From the NCBI GenBank assembly GCA_035906055.1, contig JAMIFV010000029.1, positions 1 through 38,250 on the forward strand: DNA of 38,250 bases. Reading direction: 5' to 3'. Shown in pieces: positions 1 to 7,725 of this stretch; the stretch's first letter is position 1, and each line of letters starts with the position of its first letter. Source of the stretch: JAMIFV01 sp035906055 (GTDB lineage Bacteria > Pseudomonadota > Alphaproteobacteria > Rickettsiales > JABCZZ01). Made by a program: the position numbers and the translations under genes. The notes beneath the pieces were generated by a model. It was given only the letters and a program-made list of their open reading frames with translations. It was not told the origin of the DNA and searched no databases.

Positions 1-193
1 CTCATTGCAGGATAACCTGCACAGCCTCTTTACCTGTCGCGATATACCAAGCCTCGCAATACCGCCTACCATAAACCACCTCGAAGGAACATTCGCGCAT
101 CTCAAGGAAAAAATAAAAATCCACCGGGGGTTGAGATCACAAAGAAAGAAAAGGGCTATCAAATTTGTACTTTCCAGCCCCCCATTTCTTTAA
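1..193 (+). pseudogene. C-terminal tail of a transposase, cut by the window edge
   Basis: The frame is open from the first bases of the window to a TAA at 191-193, so this is the end of a gene that starts outside the window. The readable tail contains the segment INHLEGTFAHLKEKI followed by KIHRGL and a basic run (RSQRKKRA). A conserved N-x-LEG-x-F-x-HLK-(7-8)-HRGL block near the C terminus is typical of several DDE transposase families with a MULE/IS1249-like or IS256-like fold. The exact family is inferred and uncertain. No terminal inverted repeat was found after the stop; a hairpin repeat begins about 30 bases downstream. It could be the intact end of a full element or a remnant. Confidence 0.45.
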
Positions 194-227
194 TTATGCC
201 GGAATCTGTTCCGGGCACTCCCGGGAT

Positions 228-282
228 TTACGCAGGGGAAGCCGCGTGGAACGCGGATGGGGACGGCTAGTCCCTACAAATA
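228..282 (+). repeat. Multi-hairpin repeat, copy 1 (GGA-capped stem)
   Basis: The element holds a perfect 6-bp stem CCGCGT/ACGCGG capped by GGA (242-256), followed directly by a second stem GGGAC/GTCCC (260-274). The lead-in GCAGGGGAA (232-240) matches the lead-in of the copies at 28.65 and 31.2 kb. The stem sequences differ from those copies while the pairing is kept. It lies between a transposase tail and the rnpB 3' end. Confidence 0.5.
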
Positions 283-285
283 AGA

Positions 286-321
286 GGCAATTTAATTACG
301 CTAATGCGTAATTAAATTGCC
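286..321 (-). terminator. Probable rnpB terminator hairpin, perfect 16-bp stem
   Basis: Positions 286-301 and 306-321 are perfect reverse complements around a 4-base TAAT loop. On the minus strand this lies immediately after, and slightly overlaps, the 3' strand of RNase P helix P1, and it is followed by TCTTATTT, a weak T-rich tail. It is well placed to end rnpB transcription. It is unusually long and A+T-rich for an intrinsic terminator, so it might also be a processing signal. Confidence 0.55.
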
Positions 322-722
322 AGATGGCCTGTAAGCCGGGTTCTGTCTTTCCCCTTTCGGGGGAGGCGACCATTCCTCTAGGGCAACCGTCGCCGGTTGC
401 CTCACGCGACCTACCCGGGCTGCTCAGGCCGGAACGCCCTGCCGGATTACTCCGGCGCACAGCCCCTATTTGGTCTTGCTCCCGGTGGGGTTTGCCCTGC
501 CATTCCCGTTACCGGGAACGCGGTGCGCTCTTACCGCACCATTTCACCCTTACCTTAAGCTGTGCTCCTGCATGTTTCCATGCAAACGCCCAGCAAGGCG
601 GTATAATTTCTGTGGCACTTTCCCTGGGATCGCTCCCGGCGGGGGTTACCCGCCACCGTTTTCCGTGGAGCCCGGACTTTCCTCCCATGCTTGCGCACAA
701 GCAGCCGCCCGGCCATCTGGCA
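319..722 (-). ncRNA. rnpB: RNase P RNA, bacterial class A
   Basis: This is the catalytic RNA of ribonuclease P, which removes 5' leaders from pre-tRNAs. On the minus strand the 5' part carries the conserved GAGGAAAGTCCGGGCTCC core (about 668-689), then a CACAGAAATTATACCG block, GGTAAGGGTGAAA and GGTAAGAGCGCACCG. The 3' end carries AGAACCCGGCTTACAGGCC. The outermost bases 711-721 and 319-329 are exact reverse complements and form helix P1, which fixes the ends to within a few bases. The length of about 404 nt is usual for class A. The gene starts only about 24 bases after the stop of the amidase gene on the same strand, so its promoter must lie inside that gene or it is read through. Confidence 0.95.
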
Positions 723-745
723 GGCGGGTTATAGCATCAGCAGCG

Positions 746-1462
746 TCAGGCTGCAAGCAGGGCTTCAAGGCGCACGGCGCATTCGCCGTCCCATATGCCG
801 CCGATATCCCCGGGACGGAAATGACGCTGGAACGCCACCACCACATTGCGGGTGAGCACGTCGAACATGCCGTTCTGGGGCACGCTGTAGCCAAAGGAAG
901 CCAGCGAGGTCTGCAACCATAGCACCTCATCGCCCGTAGCTCCTTCGCGCAATACAGGCAGTACTTTCTGCGGAACCTTCACCTCTTTGAAGGGCCATGT
1001 GCCCACCCCCTGCGAAGCCAGCCACTCCCATTCGAACAATTCGCCGGGATCGGTTTTGCGCTGCGGCGCTATGTCGGAATGCCCCACCACGTTGCGCGCC
1101 GCTATGCCGTTACGCTCAACAATGCTTTTGCACAGCTGCGCAACCGCTTTCATCTGCTGGCGCGGAAACGGGCGGTAACCCCACTCATGGCCAGGATTGA
1201 CCACCTCCACGCCGATGGATATTTCGTTTACATTCCTGAATCCACGCCAATGGCTGACGCCAGCATGCCATGCGCAATGGGCTTCATCCACCAGCGCCGC
1301 GACAACGCCTGACTCGTCCACCACATAATGCGCGCTCACCTTCGCCACCGGATCGCACAGGCGTGCGATAGCCGTTTCCGCCGTCTGCATGCCGGTGTAA
1401 TGAAGGACAAGCAGGGAGGAAGTGTTCCCCCCCCTGCTACTGTAATTAGGTGACCGTGACAT
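746..1462 (-). CDS. N-acetylmuramoyl-L-alanine amidase (AmpD-like) with peptidoglycan-binding domain
   Basis: This predicted zinc amidase splits the bond between N-acetylmuramic acid and L-alanine in peptidoglycan or muropeptides. Residues 15-150 form an Amidase_2 domain: LHYTG with His21, Glu86 in IGVEVVN, His128 in GHSDIAP and Asp138 in KTDPG match the three zinc ligands and the catalytic glutamate. Residues about 170-236 look like a PG_binding_1 repeat (GATGDEVLWLQTSLASFGY). There is no N-terminal signal peptide, so action in the cytoplasm on recycled muropeptides, as for AmpD, is plausible; the extra wall-binding domain argues for contact with polymer. The 238-aa length fits AmiD/AmpD-like two-domain proteins. 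It starts 18 bases after the upstream gene and is probably in the same operon. Confidence 0.85.
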   Translation of the reverse strand: MSRSPNYSSRGGNTSSLLVLHYTGMQTAETAIARLCDPVAKVSAHYVVDESGVVAALVDEAHCAWHAGVSHWRGFRNVNEISIGVEVVNPGHEWGYRPFPRQQMKAVAQLCKSIVERNGIAARNVVGHSDIAPQRKTDPGELFEWEWLASQGVGTWPFKEVKVPQKVLPVLREGATGDEVLWLQTSLASFGYSVPQNGMFDVLTRNVVVAFQRHFRPGDIGGIWDGECAVRLEALLAA

Positions 1463-1480
1463 TGAGCCTATACTGCCCGG

Positions 1481-1897
1481 TTACACGTTTGCGATGAAGG
1501 TCAGCAAGCCCAGCGCCGCACCGAGAAGGCCGATGGGGATCTGGAAGCGGATGATGAACCGGCGATATTGTTCCAGCTTCTGGTAGCATTTGCCGGAGGT
1601 ATCCTTGAGGTTGCGCAGCACGGCGTCATAACCGAAAAGCAGGCCAAGACCAAGCGTGATAGCTGCGGAAAGCAGGCCGAGGAAGAACTGCGAAGGAATG
1701 GTGCGCAGCGTGCCGAGCTTGTCCAGCAGGCAGATGCCGTATACCACCGCGAAAAGTATGCCCAGCACCCCCAGACGTTCCTGATATTTCACCAGACGAT
1801 CGAACATCGGCGCGAGGCTTGGCGGCTTAACGGTGATGACGGACGACGAAGCCTGACCCCCCATGAGGAACAGAATTATGCTGTAAATGATAACCAT
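1481..1897 (-). CDS. Small integral membrane protein of unknown function
   Basis: I do not recognise the family. The 138-aa product has hydrophobic segments at about residues 2-14, 43-60, 71-92 and 115-137, so three or four membrane spans are likely. A short charged stretch between the last two spans (residues 93-114) contains YQKLEQYRRFIIRF. The start is supported by AGGAGG six bases before the ATG. It lies between a DjlA-like gene (67 bases upstream) and the amidase (18 bases downstream), all on the same strand, which suggests an envelope-related operon. That role is inferred from neighbours only. Confidence 0.7.
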   Translation of the reverse strand: MVIIYSIILFLMGGQASSSVITVKPPSLAPMFDRLVKYQERLGVLGILFAVVYGICLLDKLGTLRTIPSQFFLGLLSAAITLGLGLLFGYDAVLRNLKDTSGKCYQKLEQYRRFIIRFQIPIGLLGAALGLLTFIANV

Positions 1898-1964
1898 GAA
1901 ATGCCTCCTAAAGCATTGTTATTTAAATTAGACAGAACTATATCACGCTCATGGTTAACAGTCC

Positions 1965-2714
1965 TTACTTAATTTTGCGCTTTCGGCAAAGCAGCAGATA
2001 GGCCTCGTTTACAGCCAGAAGTTCGGCCTTGGCATTGGCGATATCCTCCTCCTGATACCCCTCCCCGGCCAGTTTATCCGGGTGCAGTTCGCGCACCCGG
2101 CGACGATAGGCCTGCTTGAGCCCGTCGTTAGAAATAGTGGGCAACACCCCCAGCAGCTCGAATGGGTCTTTGGGGCTTTTGCTGCTAAACACGGTGCGCA
2201 GCGCATCATCCACCACGAGCTGGTTCACTTTAAGCGCCCTGGCAATTTCGGCCAGCATCCTGCGCTCGGCGATGGAAACGCGCCCGTCCGCTTCCGCAAG
2301 CCTGCATAAACGCTGCATCAAATCCTCCATAAGCCCCTGCCGCCCGGGGAACACGCCCGCAATTTGCCGGACGTAATGCATGAAATTGATGGGGTCAGAG
2401 GACGCCATAAAAAAAAGCCGCTGTATCTTCGGCTGCTCTTCTTCCGGCATGGGAAAGAGCACACAGAACGCCTCGAACTCTTCCTGCTTTATCTCACCAT
2501 CCGCCGCTGCCAGCTTTGCCGAAAGCGCTATCACCGCGAAGGTGAACGTGATCTGGTGGATCTTGTCAGCCGCCCCTTGCCGGGTGATGGACGGCTCACT
2601 GGCGCGCGCAGGCTTCACAGGCGCGGCAGGCTTGAACCGCTGCGTGGCTTTTCTCAAAGCGGCATCCGTCCATTCCAGCACGTGATTCAGGCTTTTGGAC
2701 AGCACATCTGACAT
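1965..2714 (-). CDS. DjlA-like co-chaperone: TerB-like domain plus C-terminal J domain
   Basis: The 249-aa protein has a helical TerB-like region (about residues 50-175, with the repeated acidic pattern AADGEIKQEE and EADGRVSIAERR) and a J domain at the C terminus (about 187-249). The J domain carries HPD at residues 211-213, needed to stimulate the ATPase of DnaK. Family knowledge: DjlA has the same TerB-then-J order but begins with a membrane anchor. No such anchor is visible here, so the protein should be cytosolic. The ATG follows the stop of the TPR gene by five bases without a clear Shine-Dalgarno sequence, which suggests translational coupling. Confidence 0.85.
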   Translation of the reverse strand: MSDVLSKSLNHVLEWTDAALRKATQRFKPAAPVKPARASEPSITRQGAADKIHQITFTFAVIALSAKLAAADGEIKQEEFEAFCVLFPMPEEEQPKIQRLFFMASSDPINFMHYVRQIAGVFPGRQGLMEDLMQRLCRLAEADGRVSIAERRMLAEIARALKVNQLVVDDALRTVFSSKSPKDPFELLGVLPTISNDGLKQAYRRRVRELHPDKLAGEGYQEEDIANAKAELLAVNEAYLLLCRKRKIK

Positions 2715-2719
2715 CAGGA

Positions 2720-4567
2720 TTACTGCACCGCGTCCTTTTTATCTTCGGTCACGCGGGCAGACGTATGGTCTGCCAGCCCCTTCTCCAGTTTTTCAGAGAT
2801 CAGCTGCTTCACCGCTTCATCCTTTTCGTTGGAAAGCGCACGGTTCCACTGGAAGCGGGCTTCGGTCTTGCGGCCAAGCCTCCAATAGGTGTCGCCCAGA
2901 TGGTCGTTGACGGTGGGGTCATCCGGGATGCGTTCCAGCGCCTGCTGGAAATATTCAGCGGCGCTGGCGAATTCGCCAGCCACATAAAGCGAATAGCCCA
3001 TCGAATCGATGATGTGCGGATCTTCCGGGCGCGCTTCATAAGCATTCTCGATCATCTTCTTCGCGTCATCGAGATTTTCACGGCGCGTAAGCCACGTATA
3101 ACCAAGATAATTGAGTACTTCCGGCTCGGTGGGGCTCAGCTTCAGCGCTTTCTTGAGATCGGTTTCCGCCGCCTGCCACTGGCCAAGGCGCTCAAAGCAT
3201 GCGCCGCGTGAGAAGAACAGTATCCAGTGCTGGCTTTCGGCGTGCCCATCCAGCCTCTTTTCCGCTGCGGTGTAGGCGTCGATCGCCTCCCTGTGGCGAT
3301 TATGGATGCGCAGGATATCGCCCTTGGCAAGCAGCGCGTCAATGTCCTTGGGCATTTCTTCCGCCAGCGCCGTAAGCTTCTTCACGGCTTCGTCCACATG
3401 CGCGGAACTCAGTTCGCTTTCGTCATAGAGGCTGCGAATGCGGCCACGGATGAAATAGGGCGAATTGGGGTCGATGGTCTTATACACGTTGATGGCGGTC
3501 TGGTGGTCTTCCGCAAGCTCATGTGCGTTCGCCAGCAGGAACTGCGCCGCCGGAAAGTCAGGGCGCATGTAAAGCGCGAAATGCAGCGTGGCTATCTCGT
3601 CGGCTGGCGCACGCACACCGTGGAAGATATTGGCGAGCGTATAGAACACTTCCGCAATCCCCTGCTGCATGTTCTCCGCCAGCTGGCCGGGGTCTTTCCT
3701 GTTGCTGGCATTGATCAGCAGTTCCCTGGCAAGGAACGATTCGCCGTGCGAATCGATATAGTCAGCCACCAGCTTTCTCTGCGCGTCCTTATCGCCGGTG
3801 CGGCCATAGAAACTGACCAGCGCTTCCACCGCGCGGAACGGCTGGGTGGATTTGTCCTTCACCGCCACTTCATAATATTCGCGCGCTTTGTCCTTGAAGC
3901 CCGCAAGATCATTGATAAGCCCCGCATGCATATAGACATGCGGCAGCGCAAGCCTGGGGTCGGTGGCGATCTCTTTGATATCCACCGGCTGCTTGATGCC
4001 ACCGCTGCCGAACTTCAGCCACGCGGTGAGCAGCGGCGTGAGGATGTTATTGAAACCCGCCTTGGGCACGGAAGCAAGATAAGTGTTCGCCTGAGCGATG
4101 TCACCTTTCTTCGCGGCGGTCAAAGCGAGGAACATTTCCGGTGAGAACTCGCTCGTTTCATCCACCACCTTTGCGCCCAGGAGCTTTTCGGCAATGGGCG
4201 TGGCCTTATCGAGATTGCCCGACAGCACATACATGCGGTAAAGGCTGGCCATGGTTTCCTGGTTGGAGGGGTCTTTCCTGTAAGCCTCTTCCACGTATTT
4301 CAGGCCGTTCTGGGTGTCTCCCTGCGATTCGGCGAAGCGCCCGGCCAGGTAATGGCCCAGCGGCGGCGCCTTGGGGCCAGCTTCGGGTTCGTCCTGCTCG
4401 GCAACCTCAGGCGTGTCTGTCTCCATGTCCGTGCCCTCAACCGCAGCCGGGGCGGCGCTTTCCGTCTTTGGGGCTTCTGGGATTGCTGGCTCCTGTGCAT
4501 GGGCATGAGAAACACCCAGCAGAAGGACTACAGAATAAATTATGGATATATAATGATTATTTTTCAT
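2720..4567 (-). CDS. Secreted tetratricopeptide-repeat protein
   Basis: The 615-aa product begins with a Sec-type signal peptide (MKNNHYISIIYSVVLLLG, then SHAHAQ as a probable cleavage site). I chose the ATG at 4567 because an upstream in-frame start at 4615 would put a polar extension before the signal. A Pro/Glu/Ala-rich linker follows (residues about 24-70), then TPR-like helical pairs along the rest; clear motifs include AYRKDPSNQETMASLYRMY, LGYTWLTRR and YFQQALERIPDDPTVNDHLG. The C-terminal part resembles the TPR proteins found beside envelope genes in alphaproteobacteria. The likely role is a periplasmic scaffold for protein contacts; the partner is unknown. It heads a minus-strand run with the DjlA-like gene. 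Confidence 0.8.
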   Translation of the reverse strand: MKNNHYISIIYSVVLLLGVSHAHAQEPAIPEAPKTESAAPAAVEGTDMETDTPEVAEQDEPEAGPKAPPLGHYLAGRFAESQGDTQNGLKYVEEAYRKDPSNQETMASLYRMYVLSGNLDKATPIAEKLLGAKVVDETSEFSPEMFLALTAAKKGDIAQANTYLASVPKAGFNNILTPLLTAWLKFGSGGIKQPVDIKEIATDPRLALPHVYMHAGLINDLAGFKDKAREYYEVAVKDKSTQPFRAVEALVSFYGRTGDKDAQRKLVADYIDSHGESFLARELLINASNRKDPGQLAENMQQGIAEVFYTLANIFHGVRAPADEIATLHFALYMRPDFPAAQFLLANAHELAEDHQTAINVYKTIDPNSPYFIRGRIRSLYDESELSSAHVDEAVKKLTALAEEMPKDIDALLAKGDILRIHNRHREAIDAYTAAEKRLDGHAESQHWILFFSRGACFERLGQWQAAETDLKKALKLSPTEPEVLNYLGYTWLTRRENLDDAKKMIENAYEARPEDPHIIDSMGYSLYVAGEFASAAEYFQQALERIPDDPTVNDHLGDTYWRLGRKTEARFQWNRALSNEKDEAVKQLISEKLEKGLADHTSARVTEDKKDAVQ

Positions 4568-4647
4568 TTTTTCATTTCTGGGCGTGAAATACAGAATGGC
4601 AACCCATACAGGCAACCGCCGTTAATGTGTAATACAGTATTAAACAC

Positions 4648-4675
4648 TTGCAAGCGCGAAATAGATGATTAGAAT
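4648..4675 (+). promoter_or_regulatory. Candidate sigma-70-type promoter for the 61-aa gene
   Basis: TTGCAA (4648-4653) and TAGAAT (4670-4675) are separated by 16 bases and lie 55 bases before the chosen start at 4731. The match is moderate and no transcription evidence is available. Confidence 0.35.
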
Positions 4676-4730
4676 GCGCCCCCTGACTATTTAAGACTTG
4701 CGTAACTTAAGCAACACCAATGAGGATGCC

Positions 4731-4916
4731 ATGAGCAGTAAGAATAATCCGGAAAATCGCGGCAAGGTGACCGAACTGCGCGCCTATAACGGCAAAAAGG
4801 TAAAGCCGGTGCTGTTCATCAACCGTAACCGCCGCTACATTGCCGCGCAGTATGAAAACGGCGAACTTGCCGTTGACCCCGTTACCAAACAGCCGATCGC
4901 TTACCAGCAGGTCTGA
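4731..4916 (+). CDS. Small basic protein of unknown function, 61 aa
   Basis: I do not recognise the family. The start at 4731 is chosen over an upstream in-frame ATG at 4698 because GAGG lies eight bases before it and the upstream part has poor coding character. The product is hydrophilic, with a basic half containing RAYNGKKVKPVLFINRNRR and a tail GELAVDPVTKQPIAYQQ. The middle has the look of a short beta-rich domain. It is a single-gene unit with its own candidate promoter and a strong terminator, which supports it being real despite its size. Confidence 0.65.
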   Translation: MSSKNNPENRGKVTELRAYNGKKVKPVLFINRNRRYIAAQYENGELAVDPVTKQPIAYQQV

Positions 4917-4943
4917 GCTTTTTTCGGGTTACATGAATAAAGA

Positions 4944-4972
4944 AACAGCGCCTTTTGGCGCTGTTTTTGTTT
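4944..4972 (+). terminator. Intrinsic terminator after the 61-aa gene
   Basis: AACAGCGCC (4944-4952) and GGCGCTGTT (4957-4965) pair perfectly around a TTTT loop, followed by TTTTGTTT. It lies 28 bases after the stop codon. Confidence 0.9.
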
Positions 4973-4987
4973 GTATGCAACAATGAC

Positions 4988-5108
4988 ATTCTCATTAGCG
5001 CGTCAGCGAAAACAGTGAGTTATGAGAACCGCAGCGCAGTGTACGTATAAGTACATGAGCAGCGGAAGCGAAGTAACTCGCTGTTTGCAGCCAGCGATAA
5101 TGAGAATC
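4988..5108. repeat. GTAC-core snap-back repeat, copy 1
   Basis: A core at 5023-5071 (GAACCGCAGCGCAG, then TGTAC-6 bases-GTACA, then TGAGCAGCGGAAGCG) is shared almost exactly with 20691-20738. Around it lie long imperfect inverted arms (about 4989-5022 and 5073-5108, both reading ATTCTCATTA inward) that are unlike the arms of the other copy. It sits between a terminator and the 3' end of the convergent ETF-QO gene. Confidence 0.75.
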
Positions 5109-5112
5109 CTAC

Positions 5113-6732
5113 CTACATACCTGAATAGTTAGGCCCGCCTCCGCCTTCGGGAGTAGTCCAGCGTATGTTTTGCGCAGGGTCTTTTATATCACAGGTTTTG
5201 CAATGCACGCAGTTCTGCGCGTTGATCTGGAAGCGCTTGCGATCCGCTTCCTGCACCACTTCATACACCCCCGCCGGGCAATAACGCCGCGCGGGCTCGG
5301 CGAACATGAGCAGATTATCGCGTATCGGCACGGCAGCGTCGCGCAATTTTAAATGTGCAGGCTGGTCTTCCTCGTGGTTGGTGTTGGAAAGATAGACTGA
5401 CGATAGCCTGTCGAACATCAGCACGCCATCCGGCTTGGGGTAAGCGATCGGCTGGAATTCGGCAGCGGGCTTAAGCGCTTTGTAATCCGGTGCATGATGC
5501 AGCGTCCACGGTGCTTTTCCCCTGAAAAGATAAGTATCCAGCGCCGCATTCACCAGCCCCGACCACAGGCCCTGATGGAAGCCCGGGCGGATATTGCGCA
5601 CTGATTGCAGCTCACTGTATATCCACGACTCTTTTAAACGCGCCTCATAGGATTCAAGCGGCGTGCCCTTAGTTATATTGTCGAACACGGCTTCGGCGGC
5701 CAGCATGCCGGACTTCATCGCCGTGTGCGAGCCTTTGATCTTGGGCACATTCATGAATCCCGCCGAACAGCCGATGATAGCGCCACCGGGAAAGGTTAAC
5801 TGCGGGATGGACTGGAACCCGCCTTCATTGAGCGCACGCGCACCATAACCGATACGCTTGCCGCCCCTGAGCACGCGGCGGATGCGCGGGTGCGTTTTAT
5901 AACGCTGGAACTCCATGAACGGGTCCAGGTAGGGATTGGCGTAATCCAGCCCAATCACCATGCCCAGCGATACGAGGTTGTTCTCCATATGATACAGGAA
6001 CGAACCGCCATAGGTGGCCGCATCGAGCGGCCAGCCTACCGTGTGGAGTATTGCGCCCTGTTTATGGCGCGCGGGCTCCACTTCCCACAGCTCCTTTATG
6101 CCGATACCATAGGTCTGCGGGTCGGCATGTTCGCGCAGGTTGAACAGCTTCATCACGCGTTCGGAAAGCGAACCACGGCAGCCTTCCGCCAGCAGCGTGG
6201 CGTGAGCGCGTATGGCGATGCCGGGCTGGAAGCCGGGCTTTTGCCTGCCGTGTTTGTCAATGCCGAAATCCCCCGTGATGATGCCAGCCACCAGCCCGTT
6301 CTCAATCAGGTAATCGGCGGCGGGAAAGCCTGCGAATATCTGCACGCCCAGTGCCTCCGCCTCGCGGCCAAGCCAGCGGCACACATTGCTCAGGCTCACG
6401 ATGTAATTGCCTTTATTATGCATCTGCGGCGGCGTGGGCAGGCAGAACGATGCGCGCGGGAACAGGAGGCGGAACTCGTCGCTCTTGGCCTCGGTGTGCA
6501 AAGGATGCTCGCGGGTTTTCCAGTCCGGCAGCAATTCATTCAGCGCGCGCGGCTCCATCACCGCGCCGGAGAGGATATGCGCGCCCACTTCCGCGCCCTT
6601 TTCCACCACGATAACCGACAGATCCATGTTCTGCGCCACAGCAAGCTGGCGCAGCCGTATGGCGGATGCAAGGCCGCTCGGCCCCGCCCCCACGATGACG
6701 ACATCACATTCCATTACTTCGCGCTGGGTCAT
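5113..6732 (-). CDS. Electron transfer flavoprotein-ubiquinone oxidoreductase
   Basis: ETF-QO takes electrons from electron transfer flavoprotein, reduced by acyl-CoA and other dehydrogenases, and passes them to ubiquinone at the inner membrane. The 539-aa length is typical. Residues 15-20 (GAGPSG) form the FAD dinucleotide-binding motif, preceded by VVIV and followed by an acidic strand end (VVEKG). The C-terminal domain has the four cysteines of the 4Fe-4S cluster: Cys485 in RRYCPAGVYE and Cys508, Cys511 and Cys514 in NCVHCKTCDIKDP. The final NIRWTTPEGGGGPNYSGM block is a family hallmark. No ETF or acyl-CoA dehydrogenase genes are adjacent. It diverges from the uracil-DNA glycosylase gene across a 92-base gap. 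Confidence 0.97.
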   Translation of the reverse strand: MTQREVMECDVVIVGAGPSGLASAIRLRQLAVAQNMDLSVIVVEKGAEVGAHILSGAVMEPRALNELLPDWKTREHPLHTEAKSDEFRLLFPRASFCLPTPPQMHNKGNYIVSLSNVCRWLGREAEALGVQIFAGFPAADYLIENGLVAGIITGDFGIDKHGRQKPGFQPGIAIRAHATLLAEGCRGSLSERVMKLFNLREHADPQTYGIGIKELWEVEPARHKQGAILHTVGWPLDAATYGGSFLYHMENNLVSLGMVIGLDYANPYLDPFMEFQRYKTHPRIRRVLRGGKRIGYGARALNEGGFQSIPQLTFPGGAIIGCSAGFMNVPKIKGSHTAMKSGMLAAEAVFDNITKGTPLESYEARLKESWIYSELQSVRNIRPGFHQGLWSGLVNAALDTYLFRGKAPWTLHHAPDYKALKPAAEFQPIAYPKPDGVLMFDRLSSVYLSNTNHEEDQPAHLKLRDAAVPIRDNLLMFAEPARRYCPAGVYEVVQEADRKRFQINAQNCVHCKTCDIKDPAQNIRWTTPEGGGGPNYSGM

Positions 6733-6824
6733 GTTCCCGCCCCTTGGCTATTATGTTTTCTTGATTATGGCAAGATAGCTATTAACATACTATTAACCGT
6801 ATAAGGATCCCAAGCCAAACTGCC

Positions 6825-7655
6825 ATGCACACCTCAGCCGCCCTATTACAATGGTATATCGACGCCGGAGTGGATGAAGCCATTCAGGACGGGCCGCGCA
6901 ATTATCTGGCTGCGCCAGTCCAGAGTGCAGAGCCCGGAGTGCAGAGTCCGGTAAATGCGCTGAACTCCGAACTCCGAACTCCGACCACTACTGCCCTCCA
7001 TCCCCCAAACCATGGCCTGCACCACGCCCCCTCCGCCGCCATGGCCGAGGCGCGCAAGCTGGCCGATGAAGCCGCCACGCTGGAGGCGCTGGAAGCCGCC
7101 GTGCGTGGCTTTGAAGGCTGCGCGCTCAAGAAAACCGCCACCAAAACCGTATTTTCCGACGGCAATAAGGCCGCAAAGCTTATGCTGATCGGCGAAGCGC
7201 CCGGTGCGCAGGAGGATGCGCAGGGCATTCCCTTCTGCGGCCCCAGCGGCGCACTGCTTGATAAAATGTTCGCAGCCATCGGGTATGACCGCACGAAATT
7301 CTACATCACCAACACATTATTCTGGCGCCCGCCCGGCAACCGCACGCCCAGCCCGGAAGAGATTGCCATCTGCAAACCGTTTGTGGAGCGCCATGTGGCG
7401 CTTATCGACCCCGCGCTCATCGTGCTGGTTGGCGGCACGGCCATAAAATCTGTGCTGGGCATGGAAGGCATCACCCGAATGCGCGGCAAAAGCTATACCT
7501 ACCGCACCCCCTACAGCGAGAAAGAATACCCCGTTTCGGTTATTTATCATCCTTCCTATTTACTGCGCGCGCCAGTACATAAGCGCGTCACCTGGCAGGA
7601 TTTGTTGGTTATAAAAGAAAAAATGGAAAAATATGGTCGTCATCCTGCGGCTTGA
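6825..7655 (+). CDS. Uracil-DNA glycosylase, family 4-like, with degenerate iron-sulfur site
   Basis: This enzyme removes uracil from DNA in base excision repair. Motif 1 is GEAPG (residues 123-127) with AQEDAQGIPFCGPSGALLD; motif 2 is HPSYLLR (242-248). RPPGNRTP (168-175) is also typical of family 4. Family 4 enzymes usually bind a 4Fe-4S cluster with four cysteines; here only Cys99 (GCALKK) and Cys183 (AICKPF) are present, with Lys102 and Trp167 at the other two places. From memory, alphaproteobacterial members often read GCPLK and FWRPPGNR, so this is probably lineage-wide. Residues about 32-55 are encoded by a heptad-repeat element in the variable linker between the N-terminal helix and the catalytic domain. 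The start is the first ATG after a distant AAGGA. Confidence 0.88.
   Translation: MHTSAALLQWYIDAGVDEAIQDGPRNYLAAPVQSAEPGVQSPVNALNSELRTPTTTALHPPNHGLHHAPSAAMAEARKLADEAATLEALEAAVRGFEGCALKKTATKTVFSDGNKAAKLMLIGEAPGAQEDAQGIPFCGPSGALLDKMFAAIGYDRTKFYITNTLFWRPPGNRTPSPEEIAICKPFVERHVALIDPALIVLVGGTAIKSVLGMEGITRMRGKSYTYRTPYSEKEYPVSVIYHPSYLLRAPVHKRVTWQDLLVIKEKMEKYGRHPAA
6918..6987 (+). repeat. Heptad-repeat snap-back element 1, inside the UDG gene
   Basis: The left arm is five consecutive 7-mers (GTCCAGA, GTGCAGA, GCCCGGA, GTGCAGA, GTCCGGT; 6918-6952). The right arm is CTGAACT, CCGAACT, CCGAACT, CCGACCA (6960-6987). Read on the opposite strand the right arm is AGTTCGG repeats, the same heptad pattern (AGTNCRG) as the left arm, so the two arms can pair. 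The element keeps the reading frame open. Confidence 0.7.
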
Positions 7656-7714
7656 CCGCAGGATCTCAGGCGATTATGCACTGGCCTGAGATACTGGCTT
7701 TCGCCAGTATGACG
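7636..7714. repeat. REP-like palindromic element between UDG and hflX
   Basis: Two hairpins (CCTGCGG-CTTG-ACCGCAGG and ACTGGC-TTTC-GCCAGT) lie inside an outer inverted repeat GTCATCCTG...CTCAGG / CCTGAG...AGTATGAC. The layout matches the element at 26768-26842. It occupies most of the gap before hflX. Confidence 0.7.
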
Positions 7715-7725
7715 TATTAAAAAGC

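Noticed and set aside
324..734. Open frame opposite the RNase P RNA (beginning MACKPGSVFPLSG)
   Set aside because: It lies fully antisense to rnpB; this frame is a well-known spurious product of the conserved RNA sequence.
3227..4144. Long plus-strand open frame opposite the TPR protein gene
   Set aside because: It has no recognisable motif and is antisense to clear TPR-coding sequence.
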